A DNA stretch of 10,114 nucleotides from Glaciecola sp. UBA1851 (GTDB taxonomy: Bacteria > Pseudomonadota > Gammaproteobacteria > Enterobacterales > Alteromonadaceae). Positions 1 to 6,529 of the stretch are shown here, piece after piece; position 1 is the stretch's first letter, and each line of letters begins with the position of its first letter. The stretch is from assembly GCA_002338515.1 (NCBI GenBank), contig DDIL01000004.1, positions 61,627 to 71,740 of the forward strand, written 5' to 3'. The notes under the pieces are model-generated. The model ran no database searches, was not told the origin of the DNA, and saw nothing but the letters and a program-made list of their open reading frames with translations. The position numbers were made by a program, and so were the translations under genes.

Positions 1-62
1 ATCTCCCAAATCAACAGCGAAAGCCAGGGTGTTAATAAACTTCACTACGCTTTTTGGGAGAT
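1..62. repeat. 10-bp inverted repeat bounding a REP-like unit
   Basis: ATCTCCCAAA at 1-10 is the exact reverse complement of TTTGGGAGAT at 53-62. The intervening bases include CAGCGAAAGCC (14-24), which resembles the reverse complement of the GCTTTCGC core found at 66-73. This is the layout of a REP/BIME-type unit with inverted ends. The left arm starts at the window edge, so the repeat may extend further out. No function can be assigned. Confidence 0.6.
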
Positions 63-111
63 ACTCGCTTTCGCGATGTATGACGAGAGTGTTAACTGAA
101 CAGCATTACGC
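26..111. repeat. Tandem pair of REP-like units, period about 60 bp
   Basis: GTGTTAA occurs at 29-35 and again at 89-95. CACTACGC at 43-50 is matched by CATTACGC at 104-111. The period is therefore 60-61 bases. The second unit also carries GGGAGAT (57-62 and on), the core GCTTTCGC (66-73) with imperfect flanking complementarity, and ATGACG (80-85). These elements recur in the copy at 140-202, so all belong to one repeat family. Confidence 0.55.
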
Positions 112-139
112 GAATAGCCCCAAAATAAAGGACATTTAA

Positions 140-202
140 GGAGATCTCAGCTTCCGCTGAGATGACGGGGGCGTTTAAAACCGTTAAACGAAAAGCATTA
201 TG
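140..202 (+). repeat. REP-like element with two hairpins
   Basis: The first hairpin is a perfect 8-bp stem, ATCTCAGC (144-151) and GCTGAGAT (156-163), around a TTCC loop. It is followed by GACGGGGGC and a second hairpin, CGTTTAA (172-178) with TTAAACG (184-190). The element ends with GCATTATG (195-202), matching GCATTACG of the preceding unit at 103-110. The stem-loop, the GATGACG tail and the clustering are typical of palindromic dispersed repeats in gammaproteobacterial intergenic DNA. It lies just upstream of the SGNH hydrolase gene. There is no T-tract after the hairpins, so a terminator role is not supported. Confidence 0.7.
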
Positions 203-279
203 TTATATTAAGAAGGCGATTAGAAATTGTAACTGGCTAACATTTGCAAGATGCAGCCCTATTTTTGAGATGTAGAGAT

Positions 280-930
280 TTGGTAAAGATTAACCTAGCT
301 ATAAAAACAAAATTTTTCTTTTACACCTTATTGGCAATAGTTGCCTTGCTAGTATGTTTTGTTACTTATCAAGCTATGACTAGTCAAACTGTCAACTATT
401 GGCTGAAAGATAAAACAAGAACAACTGCTGACTATACCTTATTTTTAGGCAGCTCTAGTATTGCTCGTCTTCCCGTTCCGTTAGTTTCAAAATGCAAACC
501 TGTTGTTGTTTATGGGTTTGAAAATGGCACGACTGAAAGTATCGAATCCTATCTACGTTTTGCCGATATGCAGCAAGCTAAACATATTGTGCTGTATATT
601 GGAGAAAATGATATTGCGCAAGGCGAAAATTATCTACAAACTGCTGAGCAGTTGAACGATATTGTTTCTGAGCTACTTAATTCAACCGATGCTAAAATTA
701 GTATAATGACAGTTAAACCAAGCCCTAGAAGAATCCAATTTCATGAAGATTTTAGGTTGTTCAATACTAAAATCAAAGATGTTTGGATGGATGTAAATAG
801 CACACCTAGAGTCAGCTTTATCGCTTTTGATACCATCCGAAACCCCATTTATTATGTTCAAGACGGGGTGCACTTGAATAGGCGTGGATATCAACTGCTG
901 TCAGGAATGATAAACGAAGCTTGTGTTTAA
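280..930 (+). CDS. Membrane-anchored SGNH/GDSL-type hydrolase
   Basis: This is an SGNH-fold esterase or acyltransferase anchored by one N-terminal membrane helix (about residues 12-30), with the catalytic domain predicted in the periplasm. Block I is FLGSSSI, with the nucleophile probably Ser59 (GSSS replaces GDS). Block III is GENDIAQG with Asn110, and block V is DGVHLN with Asp195 and His198. The IMTVKPSPRR segment fits the SGNH subfamily whose block I reads GSSSI. The open frame can begin at TTG 244, but TTG 280 is preferred. It gives a compact basic N-terminus (MVKINLAIKTK) before the helix and has a weak GAGATG about 7 bases upstream; no in-frame ATG lies near. An acyltransferase-3 gene follows 54 bases downstream. 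Acyltransferase-3 and SGNH domains often work together, sometimes fused, to O-acylate envelope glycans, so this may be the catalytic partner. The substrate is unknown. Confidence 0.85.
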   Translation: MVKINLAIKTKFFFYTLLAIVALLVCFVTYQAMTSQTVNYWLKDKTRTTADYTLFLGSSSIARLPVPLVSKCKPVVVYGFENGTTESIESYLRFADMQQAKHIVLYIGENDIAQGENYLQTAEQLNDIVSELLNSTDAKISIMTVKPSPRRIQFHEDFRLFNTKIKDVWMDVNSTPRVSFIAFDTIRNPIYYVQDGVHLNRRGYQLLSGMINEACV

Positions 931-984
931 AATATTGATTTTATATAAGAAACCCATTGAGATAGCACTACATAGGAAGTCCAT

Positions 985-2070
985 TTGAGATATCACTACC
1001 TAGATAACTTAAGAGCAATACTGATGATGCTTGGTGTGGTATTACATACATGTGCAGCATTTTCTATTCATAAGTATTGGGTAGTGAGTTATCCCGAATC
1101 TATTGCATGGACCGATGCGGTAAACAATGCAATTTTCTTTTTTAGAATGCCTATGTTTTTCTTAATATCAGGCTTTTTTGCTATATTGCTTTTGCAAAAA
1201 TGGACAGTTACTAAGTTTCTATCAAATAAACTCCTAAGAATTGGCCTTCCGTTAGTTGTTGCATTGTTAGCATTTAATTTACCTCAACAATTCCTGTTGT
1301 CTTCTCAATCTACAACTTCAACTTATCAAATAAGTTTCAAATCGGGGCACTTATGGTTTTTAATCAACTTGTTAGTTTATTTTTTTGTGATTGTTTTATT
1401 TTATCCTATGATGAAATTTGTTTCTGAAAAATTGAATGACAAACATTCGGTTGTTTACTCCTTTCTCATATTGTTGCTTGCTCCCTTTATAAATGTAGCC
1501 TTGAAGGCGCTATATCAATTGGGGATACCTATTTACGATGACATTCTGTTAGTAGGAAGTATTGACAGGCTATTTGATCAGTTTGATTATTTTGTAATTG
1601 GTACCTGCTTATATTTTATTTTACGTACCAGAATTACTGCTTTGGTTAAAAGTAAAATTTGGACTCTAGCTGCCGTGTTTTTGTTCTTTGGTTCATATTT
1701 AACAACGGTATTAATTAACTTTGACGGGCAAGGAATGGTAGATACCGTCATGACAATTGTATTCACTAGATGGCAAGTTATTGGTATTTGTATGTTTTTG
1801 CTTTGTGCAGGTTTCTATTTACTCGATAATACCAACCCTTTTATTCAAGGGTTATTCAATGCTTCTTATTCCGTGTATTTAATCCATCACTTGATCATAG
1901 TTTTACTTGTTTTAATAGCTTCGAATTATTTACCTGGGTTAATTAATCCTAACCTTGTATTTATCTTTATTCTTGTTAGCGCTCTTACATTTTCTTATAG
2001 CTTTCATCATTTTATTGTGGCTAAAAGCAAGGTTTTCTCCTTGCTTTTTAACGGTAAAACAAAGCAATAA
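985..2070 (+). CDS. OpgC/MdoC-like acyltransferase-3 family membrane protein
   Basis: A 361-residue integral membrane protein with about ten hydrophobic helices. It opens with LDNLRAILMMLGVVLH, giving the R-X10-H signature (Arg10, His21) of the acyltransferase-3 family. FRMPMFFLISGFF (53-65) and GHLWFL (121-126) are typical of the OpgC/MdoC subgroup, which transfers succinyl groups to periplasmic glucans. OpgC is about 385 residues, so the protein is near full length. The start is TTG at 985, supported by AGGAAG at 974-979 with a 5-base spacer and by the conserved motif beginning within a few residues. It follows the SGNH gene by 54 bases, probably in one operon. The inferred role is transfer of an acyl group across the inner membrane to a periplasmic or surface glycan. 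The acyl donor and acceptor cannot be read from sequence. A 10-bp hairpin lies inside the last codons. Confidence 0.88.
   Translation: MRYHYLDNLRAILMMLGVVLHTCAAFSIHKYWVVSYPESIAWTDAVNNAIFFFRMPMFFLISGFFAILLLQKWTVTKFLSNKLLRIGLPLVVALLAFNLPQQFLLSSQSTTSTYQISFKSGHLWFLINLLVYFFVIVLFYPMMKFVSEKLNDKHSVVYSFLILLLAPFINVALKALYQLGIPIYDDILLVGSIDRLFDQFDYFVIGTCLYFILRTRITALVKSKIWTLAAVFLFFGSYLTTVLINFDGQGMVDTVMTIVFTRWQVIGICMFLLCAGFYLLDNTNPFIQGLFNASYSVYLIHHLIIVLLVLIASNYLPGLINPNLVFIFILVSALTFSYSFHHFIVAKSKVFSLLFNGKTKQ
2023..2050 (-). terminator. Intrinsic terminator hairpin inside the end of the acyltransferase gene
   Basis: AAAAGCAAGG (2023-2032) pairs perfectly with CCTTGCTTTT (2039-2048) around a 6-base TTTTCT loop. 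Read on the minus strand, the stem is followed by a T-run and lies about 48 bases after the stop of the minus-strand ORF at 2096-2563, a normal terminator position. Read on the plus strand it also has a T-run, but it lies about 20 bases before the acyltransferase stop codon. It is likely a bidirectional terminator overlapping coding sequence. Confidence 0.6.
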
Positions 2071-2095
2071 CGAGCTATCTTACTTTAAATTTCAA

Positions 2096-2563
2096 TTAAA
2101 AGAATTGAGAGGCATTTACCCAACTTCCCTTAAAACCGGACGATTCATTGCGCCTCATTACTCTTAGAATATCGAAAATATCCAGTACCTTTTCTATACA
2201 GTCTAATTTCGTTTCTAACTGATAATTAAGTTCTAATATTTGTGTTTCTTTCACAGAAATTTGTCTTCTAAATAATCCATTGTTCAAATCCTTACTTTCG
2301 ACTAAAACTGAATCTCCCTTCTTGTACTTAGAAAAGTGAGAAGGCACATCTAATACTTTACCTATTACTTTGTTGCCAATTACTCTGGTTGTGTTAGATG
2401 TTTGTGTAACTGATTTTGATATTTCACATTTATCTAAATACCAAAACTCAACTTGAATTAAATAAGTAAAATCGTCTATTGCTACGTCAGGTATATCGTC
2501 AGTAGCAAAAATACCGTATCGGGTGTAATTATTGGCTAATTGGTTGGTAACTAAAGCTTTCAT
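2096..2563 (-). CDS. Short GroES-like (MDR N-terminal) protein, probably a truncated zinc-type or quinone oxidoreductase
   Basis: A 155-residue ORF whose first 115 residues follow the N-terminal pattern of medium-chain dehydrogenases/reductases. It begins MKALV and contains DDIP, YLIQVEFWYLD, then VIGNKVIGKVLDV and FSKYKKGDSVLV. The last two correspond to the usual G-x-E-x-x-G-x-V and F-x-x-GD-x-V segments. The usual Glu of the GHE-type segment is Lys here. There is no Rossmann cofactor domain: full MDR proteins are about 330 residues, and the frame ends 25 bases from the convergent acyltransferase gene, leaving no room. The last 40 residues are not recognised. It is divergent from a LysR regulator, the usual arrangement for intact MDR genes and their regulators. 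It is therefore probably a decayed remnant, though a free-standing GroES-fold protein is possible. The ribosome binding site is only a weak GAG. Confidence 0.55.
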   Translation of the reverse strand: MKALVTNQLANNYTRYGIFATDDIPDVAIDDFTYLIQVEFWYLDKCEISKSVTQTSNTTRVIGNKVIGKVLDVPSHFSKYKKGDSVLVESKDLNNGLFRRQISVKETQILELNYQLETKLDCIEKVLDIFDILRVMRRNESSGFKGSWVNASQFF

Positions 2564-2580
2564 ATTTTTCTCACTAATTT

Positions 2581-2646
2581 TTGATAATACTAGTCTAGTT
2601 ACTTTTAATATTGATAAAAAGCGGCTATTGTTTGAATCATTATCAA
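2581..2646. promoter_or_regulatory. Candidate LysR operator region between divergent genes
   Basis: The 96-base gap between the divergent ORF and lysR contains three related boxes. They are TTGATAAT at 2581-2588, TTGATAA at 2611-2617 and the inverted ATTATCAA at 2639-2646. It also contains a perfect small palindrome, ACTAG-T-CTAGT, at 2589-2599. LysR-type regulators commonly bind inverted AT-rich boxes in the intergenic region they share with a divergent target. Which box is bound is inference. Confidence 0.4.
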
Positions 2647-2659
2647 ATAAATTTTTATA

Positions 2660-3559
2660 ATGATGAAGTATCTTTCTGAAATTCCTATATTCATTGCGCT
2701 AGTTAATAGTTTAAGTATTACGCAAGTGGCTAAAGAGCAGAATTTAACTGTTGCAGCAGTAAGTGCCTCTTTAAAGCGTTTAGAAAAAGAGCTCGGCGTT
2801 ATTCTGTTTATTCGGTCAACGCGCAGTATGCGGCTATCGGAGGCGGGTGAAACTTTTTATCCTTTTGCAAAAGAAGCGTTTTCTAAAATGCAGGAGGGTG
2901 TGCAGGCATGTCAAAATAACCCAAATAACTTTGCTGGCACGTTAAGAGTTTCAGTACCTGCTGATTTAGGTAGAAACGTAATTGTGCCTTACCTACAAAC
3001 ATTTTTACGTCAATATCCAAAAGTTAAACTGCGACTATTTATCACAGACACAAATGCTGACTTATATTCTTCTGAGGTGGATTTCGCAATCCGTTATGGA
3101 CAACCAGAATCGTCAAATTTAATCGCTAGGCCTTTGGTTGAGAATAATCATAGGATTGTTTGTGCCTCCCCCAGTTATATCAATCAATATGGTATGCCTA
3201 ATAGTCCTAACGAACTAACAAAGCATCAATGTGCAACTTTTATGCGGCATAATCGGGTGTTTGATGATTGGCATTTCTATCAAGGAAATGACTACATAAA
3301 GCAAAAAATAGATTGTCAGCAAGTTATGAATGACGGAGAAATGGTTAGGCGATGGGCGGTTAGCGGGCACGGCATAGTATGTAAGTCTAAGCTAGACTTA
3401 GCAGAAGATTTACGTTTGGAAAACCTTGTACAAGTATGTCCAGAATGGCAATGTGAACAATTACCTTTATACTTATTATATGCAGATAGAAGACAAATGA
3501 CCCCCATTGCAAAAGGGTTTCATCAAAGCCTGCTCAATTTATTTGAGAGTTTGGATTAA
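2660..3559 (+). CDS. LysR-type transcriptional regulator
   Basis: A cytoplasmic DNA-binding regulator of 299 residues, the normal family length. The winged helix-turn-helix is at about residues 8-64: ITQVAKEQNLTVAAVSASL followed by RLEKELGVILFIRSTRSMRLSEAG. The effector-binding substrate-binding-protein-like domain runs from about 93 to 295. Its TLRVSVP start, DFAIRYG (141-147) and GHGIV (236-240) are typical of the CrgA-like subgroup. The start at 2660 (or the adjacent ATG at 2663) is set by the position of the helix-turn-helix; no clear Shine-Dalgarno is present. It is divergent from the MDR-like ORF. An mgtE gene begins 9 bases after its stop, so the two are probably cotranscribed. The effector is unknown; the original target was probably the MDR gene, itself now apparently truncated. 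Confidence 0.93.
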   Translation: MMKYLSEIPIFIALVNSLSITQVAKEQNLTVAAVSASLKRLEKELGVILFIRSTRSMRLSEAGETFYPFAKEAFSKMQEGVQACQNNPNNFAGTLRVSVPADLGRNVIVPYLQTFLRQYPKVKLRLFITDTNADLYSSEVDFAIRYGQPESSNLIARPLVENNHRIVCASPSYINQYGMPNSPNELTKHQCATFMRHNRVFDDWHFYQGNDYIKQKIDCQQVMNDGEMVRRWAVSGHGIVCKSKLDLAEDLRLENLVQVCPEWQCEQLPLYLLYADRRQMTPIAKGFHQSLLNLFESLD

Positions 3560-3568
3560 GGAAATTTT

Positions 3569-4906
3569 ATGGCTGATCAGCTCCCTGATCTTATTCAAGA
3601 TATTGTTGGCGCAACTGATTTAATTGATGACTCGCAAGTTGCATCTGCCATAGCTGCAACAGATGCAGAGCGTCTAGCGTTAGTTTTAGAATCTATTCCC
3701 TTAGAACAAAGGATTATTAGCTGGCAACAAATTCCAATTACTAAGCGCTTAGATGTGCTAGTAGAAATGCGTGGCGACCCTCGTTCAACCCTTATAGAGT
3801 CGACCCCTGAGGACGAGTGGGAGCAAATTTTTCAAGGTGTTGATGCTGAACAGCTACTAGAAATTTGCGATACCCTTCCAAATACGCTGATTGATTTAGC
3901 AATCAAAGTGATGGATAAGCAACAAAGGCAGTTTTTCCAAGACGCGTCTCAATATAAAGATGAAGAAATAGGGCATTGGTTAAATCACGACCTTTTAATT
4001 TTACCTATTAATGCAAAAGTACGTGATGGACTAAGATTACTGCGGCGTGAACTACCAGAGCATACTGAATGTATATTCCTGACTAATCGGGCAGGACAAT
4101 TCTCAGGCGCTGTGAAATTACATTCTTTACATGGGGCGGCAGAACATTTACCACTAGTTGAACTGGCCGTGGAGTTTATTAATGTATTAGCTGACAGCCA
4201 AGATGCGGTGCAGTCTGCGAGGGAGGTTCAATACTCTGGATTAGTTTCTTTACCCGTAACTGATGCTAACAATAAACTCCTTGGACGCGTCGATATTACA
4301 ACCGCTTGTGAATTGGTCAATGAAAATTATGAACGCCAAGTAATGTCATCAGCGGGTATGGATGAAAATGAAGATTTATTTTCATCCACCGCGCAAAGTG
4401 CTCGTAAACGAGCGGTTTGGTTGGGCATTAATTTATTAACGGCATTTCTAGCGTCTTGGTTTATCGGTTTATTTGAAGCAACACTACAAGAGGTTGTGGC
4501 ACTTGCCGTGCTTATGCCGGTGGTGGCAAGTATGGGAGGAATAGCAGGCAGTCAAACGCTAACGCTTATTGTAAGGGGACTTGCATTGGGGCAAGTTACG
4601 GATAGTAACCGCAAAGCATTACTTCAAAAAGAGTTAAAAGTTGGCACGTTAAACGGAGTAATTTGGGCCATTGTTGTGGGTGGCATTGCGTTTGTTTGGT
4701 TTAACTCTAGCTTGCTTGGTTTCGTTATTTCCGCGGCTATTCTGTTGAATATTGTGGCAGCAGCATTAACAGGGGTGGTGTTGCCGGTCATTTTAACTAA
4801 GTTAAAAATAGATCCGGCGTTGTCAGGCTCGGTCATTCTCACCACTGTCACTGATATAGTAGGCTTCGTAGCATTCTTGGGTTTAGGGACGTTACTATTG
4901 GTATAG
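3569..4906 (+). CDS. mgtE: MgtE-family magnesium transporter
   Basis: A 445-residue Mg2+ channel/transporter of the inner membrane. The N-terminal cytoplasmic helical domain (about 1-135) is followed by a CBS-like region (about 140-255), including LVSLPVTDANNKLLGRVD. A connecting helix and five membrane helices follow (about 283-445). PVVASMGGIAGSQTLTLIVRG (317-337) and DPALSGSVILTTVTD (415-429) are the family signatures. Asp415 and Asp429 are 14 residues apart, as are the corresponding conserved Asp residues of Thermus MgtE, and Asp429 matches the pore Mg2+-coordinating residue. AAGGAA overlaps the lysR stop codon and sits 5 bases before ATG 3569, which fixes the start and suggests translational coupling to lysR. 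In known MgtE proteins the cytoplasmic domains close the channel when Mg2+ is high. No terminator was recognised in the 31 bases before the convergent hydrolase gene. Confidence 0.93.
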   Translation: MADQLPDLIQDIVGATDLIDDSQVASAIAATDAERLALVLESIPLEQRIISWQQIPITKRLDVLVEMRGDPRSTLIESTPEDEWEQIFQGVDAEQLLEICDTLPNTLIDLAIKVMDKQQRQFFQDASQYKDEEIGHWLNHDLLILPINAKVRDGLRLLRRELPEHTECIFLTNRAGQFSGAVKLHSLHGAAEHLPLVELAVEFINVLADSQDAVQSAREVQYSGLVSLPVTDANNKLLGRVDITTACELVNENYERQVMSSAGMDENEDLFSSTAQSARKRAVWLGINLLTAFLASWFIGLFEATLQEVVALAVLMPVVASMGGIAGSQTLTLIVRGLALGQVTDSNRKALLQKELKVGTLNGVIWAIVVGGIAFVWFNSSLLGFVISAAILLNIVAAALTGVVLPVILTKLKIDPALSGSVILTTVTDIVGFVAFLGLGTLLLV

Positions 4907-4937
4907 TAGTCTGTTTTTGTATAGCAGGCATGGCGGC

Positions 4938-5789
4938 TTATTTTATGTGTTGTCTAAAAAACGCATCTATGTCTTCTTTCACCGGTAAGTCTGACGGATT
5001 AGCCCAACTAAAGGCAGCAACCGTGCCAGTATGCCCACCGCTTTCATAAATTATGCTATTTACTTTGCCTTGCTTCGCTTGTATGCCTGCTTTAAGTTTT
5101 TCCAAATTCCGCACATGTACAGTTTCGTCATCAGCTGAATACATTAAAAGCATGGGTGCTTCATCACCTTTAATAAAAGTAGTAACAGCCATGTTTGGAT
5201 AATTCTCTGGAGGACCAAACATATCTTTTAAGTCTTCGGCTTTGGGTTCAAAATCATAAGGGCCCGCTAGACCGGCAAAACCAGAAATAATTTGATTCGT
5301 TAAGCCTTCAGCTTGCAAATATTTGTTATTAGCAGTTAACAAAGCACCTATGTGAGCTCCCGATGAGTGCCCACTAACAAAAAAATGATTATTATTCCCT
5401 CCATATTCTCCAATATTATTAAACACCCAAGCAATCGAATCTGCCGCGTCTTCAACAAAAGTAGGGAATTTAACCTCTGGGAAAAGCCGTGTATTAGGTA
5501 AAACAACAATATAACCCAGACTTGATAAGCTCATACCAACGAACTTATATTGGTCTTTAGAGCCAAATGTCCATCTTCCGCCATGAAAAAATACAACAAC
5601 AGGTAGTGATTGTTGTTGTGCTTGTTCTGGGACGTATATATCTAATGATTGGCGACTTTCTAAACCATAAGAAATGTCATTAAAAATTTTGCCTTCATAA
5701 GTGATTTTAGGTGCGTTTGCGGTGGCAAACATCAACTTGGTGCAACCAGAAACAAATGAAAAGCAAATAAATATCAATAGAATCTTCAT
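4938..5789 (-). CDS. Lipoprotein alpha/beta-hydrolase (esterase/lipase-like)
   Basis: A 283-residue secreted lipoprotein with a serine-hydrolase fold. The signal sequence MKILLIFICFSFVSGC has a lipobox VSGC with lipidated Cys16. The mature domain shows HGGRW (69-73), the oxyanion-hole motif of the hormone-sensitive-lipase/BD-FAE-like branch, and nucleophile elbow GHSSG with Ser142. SADDETV carries the probable acid Asp221, and GGHTGT the probable catalytic His253. All triad residues are therefore present. The enzyme probably hydrolyses carboxyl esters at the cell envelope; the substrate is not evident. The start is fixed by the signal peptide, although no strong Shine-Dalgarno precedes it. 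It is divergent from gmm and convergent with mgtE, so it probably forms a single-gene unit. Confidence 0.88.
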   Translation of the reverse strand: MKILLIFICFSFVSGCTKLMFATANAPKITYEGKIFNDISYGLESRQSLDIYVPEQAQQQSLPVVVFFHGGRWTFGSKDQYKFVGMSLSSLGYIVVLPNTRLFPEVKFPTFVEDAADSIAWVFNNIGEYGGNNNHFFVSGHSSGAHIGALLTANNKYLQAEGLTNQIISGFAGLAGPYDFEPKAEDLKDMFGPPENYPNMAVTTFIKGDEAPMLLMYSADDETVHVRNLEKLKAGIQAKQGKVNSIIYESGGHTGTVAAFSWANPSDLPVKEDIDAFFRQHIK

Positions 5790-5880
5790 ACTTTGATTTA
5801 CGATAAACTGGCTTAGATGGTTCAGAGGCTGTTGTTAACAATAAGAAAATTTTAACAATGTATAAAAGTTTTAAAATGGA

Positions 5881-5909
5881 TTGATTGATCATCCAATTGC
5901 CGTTATAAC
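5881..5909 (+). promoter_or_regulatory. Sigma-70-type promoter for gmm
   Basis: TTGATT (5881-5886) and TATAAC (5904-5909) are separated by exactly 17 bases. Transcription would begin near 5916, giving a leader of about 27 bases to ATG 5943. It would place the upstream in-frame ATG at 5910 outside the transcript. Boxes were called by eye. Confidence 0.5.
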
Positions 5910-5942
5910 ATGACCAAACCGATAATAAATAGCAGGGAAATA

Positions 5943-6401
5943 ATGTTTCTAGCGGATGATGTTTTTCAAACCATTGTAAGTTCAACGCCACTCATTTCCA
6001 TAGATTTGGTGGTAGGCGGCAATGACAATAAGTTTCTACTAGGTATGCGTAATAACAAGCCGGCCCAAAATACATGGTTTGTTCCTGGTGGAAGAGTGCA
6101 AAAAAATGAATCCCTAGATGATGCATTCAGGCGTTTATGTGATGAGGAGCTTAATGTTGCTCGTGAGCGCGAAAATGCAGAATTTTTAGGGGTATATGAA
6201 CATTTCTATGAAGATAGTATTTTTGGCAATGATGTTTCTACTCACTATATCGTGTTGGCCTATAAAATTAATATTGACGCAAGTACAGAAACGTTACCTA
6301 AACAACAACATAATAATTACGCTTGGATGACTAAAGATGAAGTATTGTCTAGTCAAAATGTGCATAAACATTCACAGTGGTACTTTCAATCTGAGCGGTA
6401 A
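5943..6401 (+). CDS. gmm: GDP-mannose mannosyl hydrolase (Nudix family)
   Basis: A cytoplasmic Nudix enzyme of 152 residues that hydrolyses GDP-mannose (and often GDP-glucose) to GDP and the free sugar. It closely follows E. coli Gmm/NudD from MFLADDVFQTIVSSTPLIS through the Nudix segment and on to the tail. The Nudix segment is GGRVQKNESLDDAFRRLCDEEL, where Leu follows the Arg in place of the canonical Glu, as in Gmm. The tail pattern HNNYAWMTKDEVLSSQNVH matches the E. coli arrangement. The frame is open from ATG 5910, but ATG 5943 is preferred. The E. coli protein begins at the equivalent MFL, AGGGA lies at 5934-5938 with a 4-base spacer, and the predicted promoter overlaps 5910. In enterobacteria gmm sits in colanic-acid clusters; here no sugar-nucleotide genes adjoin it, so it probably acts in general GDP-mannose control. 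Confidence 0.92.
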   Translation: MFLADDVFQTIVSSTPLISIDLVVGGNDNKFLLGMRNNKPAQNTWFVPGGRVQKNESLDDAFRRLCDEELNVARERENAEFLGVYEHFYEDSIFGNDVSTHYIVLAYKINIDASTETLPKQQHNNYAWMTKDEVLSSQNVHKHSQWYFQSER

Positions 6402-6529
6402 TTTAGAGTGCCATAGTTTTAATGGTTTAGAGTGATTTCGTTTTTTCTAAAATCAGATCTAGGCAAATATCTAATTCAAATACGATAGCCATCTTTTATT
6501 TTTAATTCAGTAACCTATATGCATATTTA

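Noticed and set aside
682..894. Minus-strand ORF inside the SGNH gene
   Set aside because: It is antisense to well-conserved SGNH motifs and has no recognisable features.
1955..2167. 70-codon plus-strand ORF overlapping the end of the acyltransferase
   Set aside because: It lies in another frame of a clear coding region, has no recognisable domain and runs antisense into the MDR-like ORF.
2632..2661. TTGAAT and TATAAT, 18 bases apart, before lysR
   Set aside because: The -10-like box overlaps the ATG, so transcription would begin downstream of the start set by the helix-turn-helix position.
5835..5859. TTAACAAT direct repeat in the esterase/gmm intergenic region
   Set aside because: Two short AT-rich copies are expected by chance, and no regulator is nearby.
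5707..5991. 94-codon minus-strand ORF over the esterase start
   Set aside because: It overlaps the esterase signal peptide in another frame and the gmm 5' end on the other strand, and has no domain.
6402..6434. TTTAGAGTG direct repeat between gmm and the isoprenoid synthase
   Set aside because: Only two 9-base copies in AT-rich DNA without dyad symmetry; no terminator or site could be supported.
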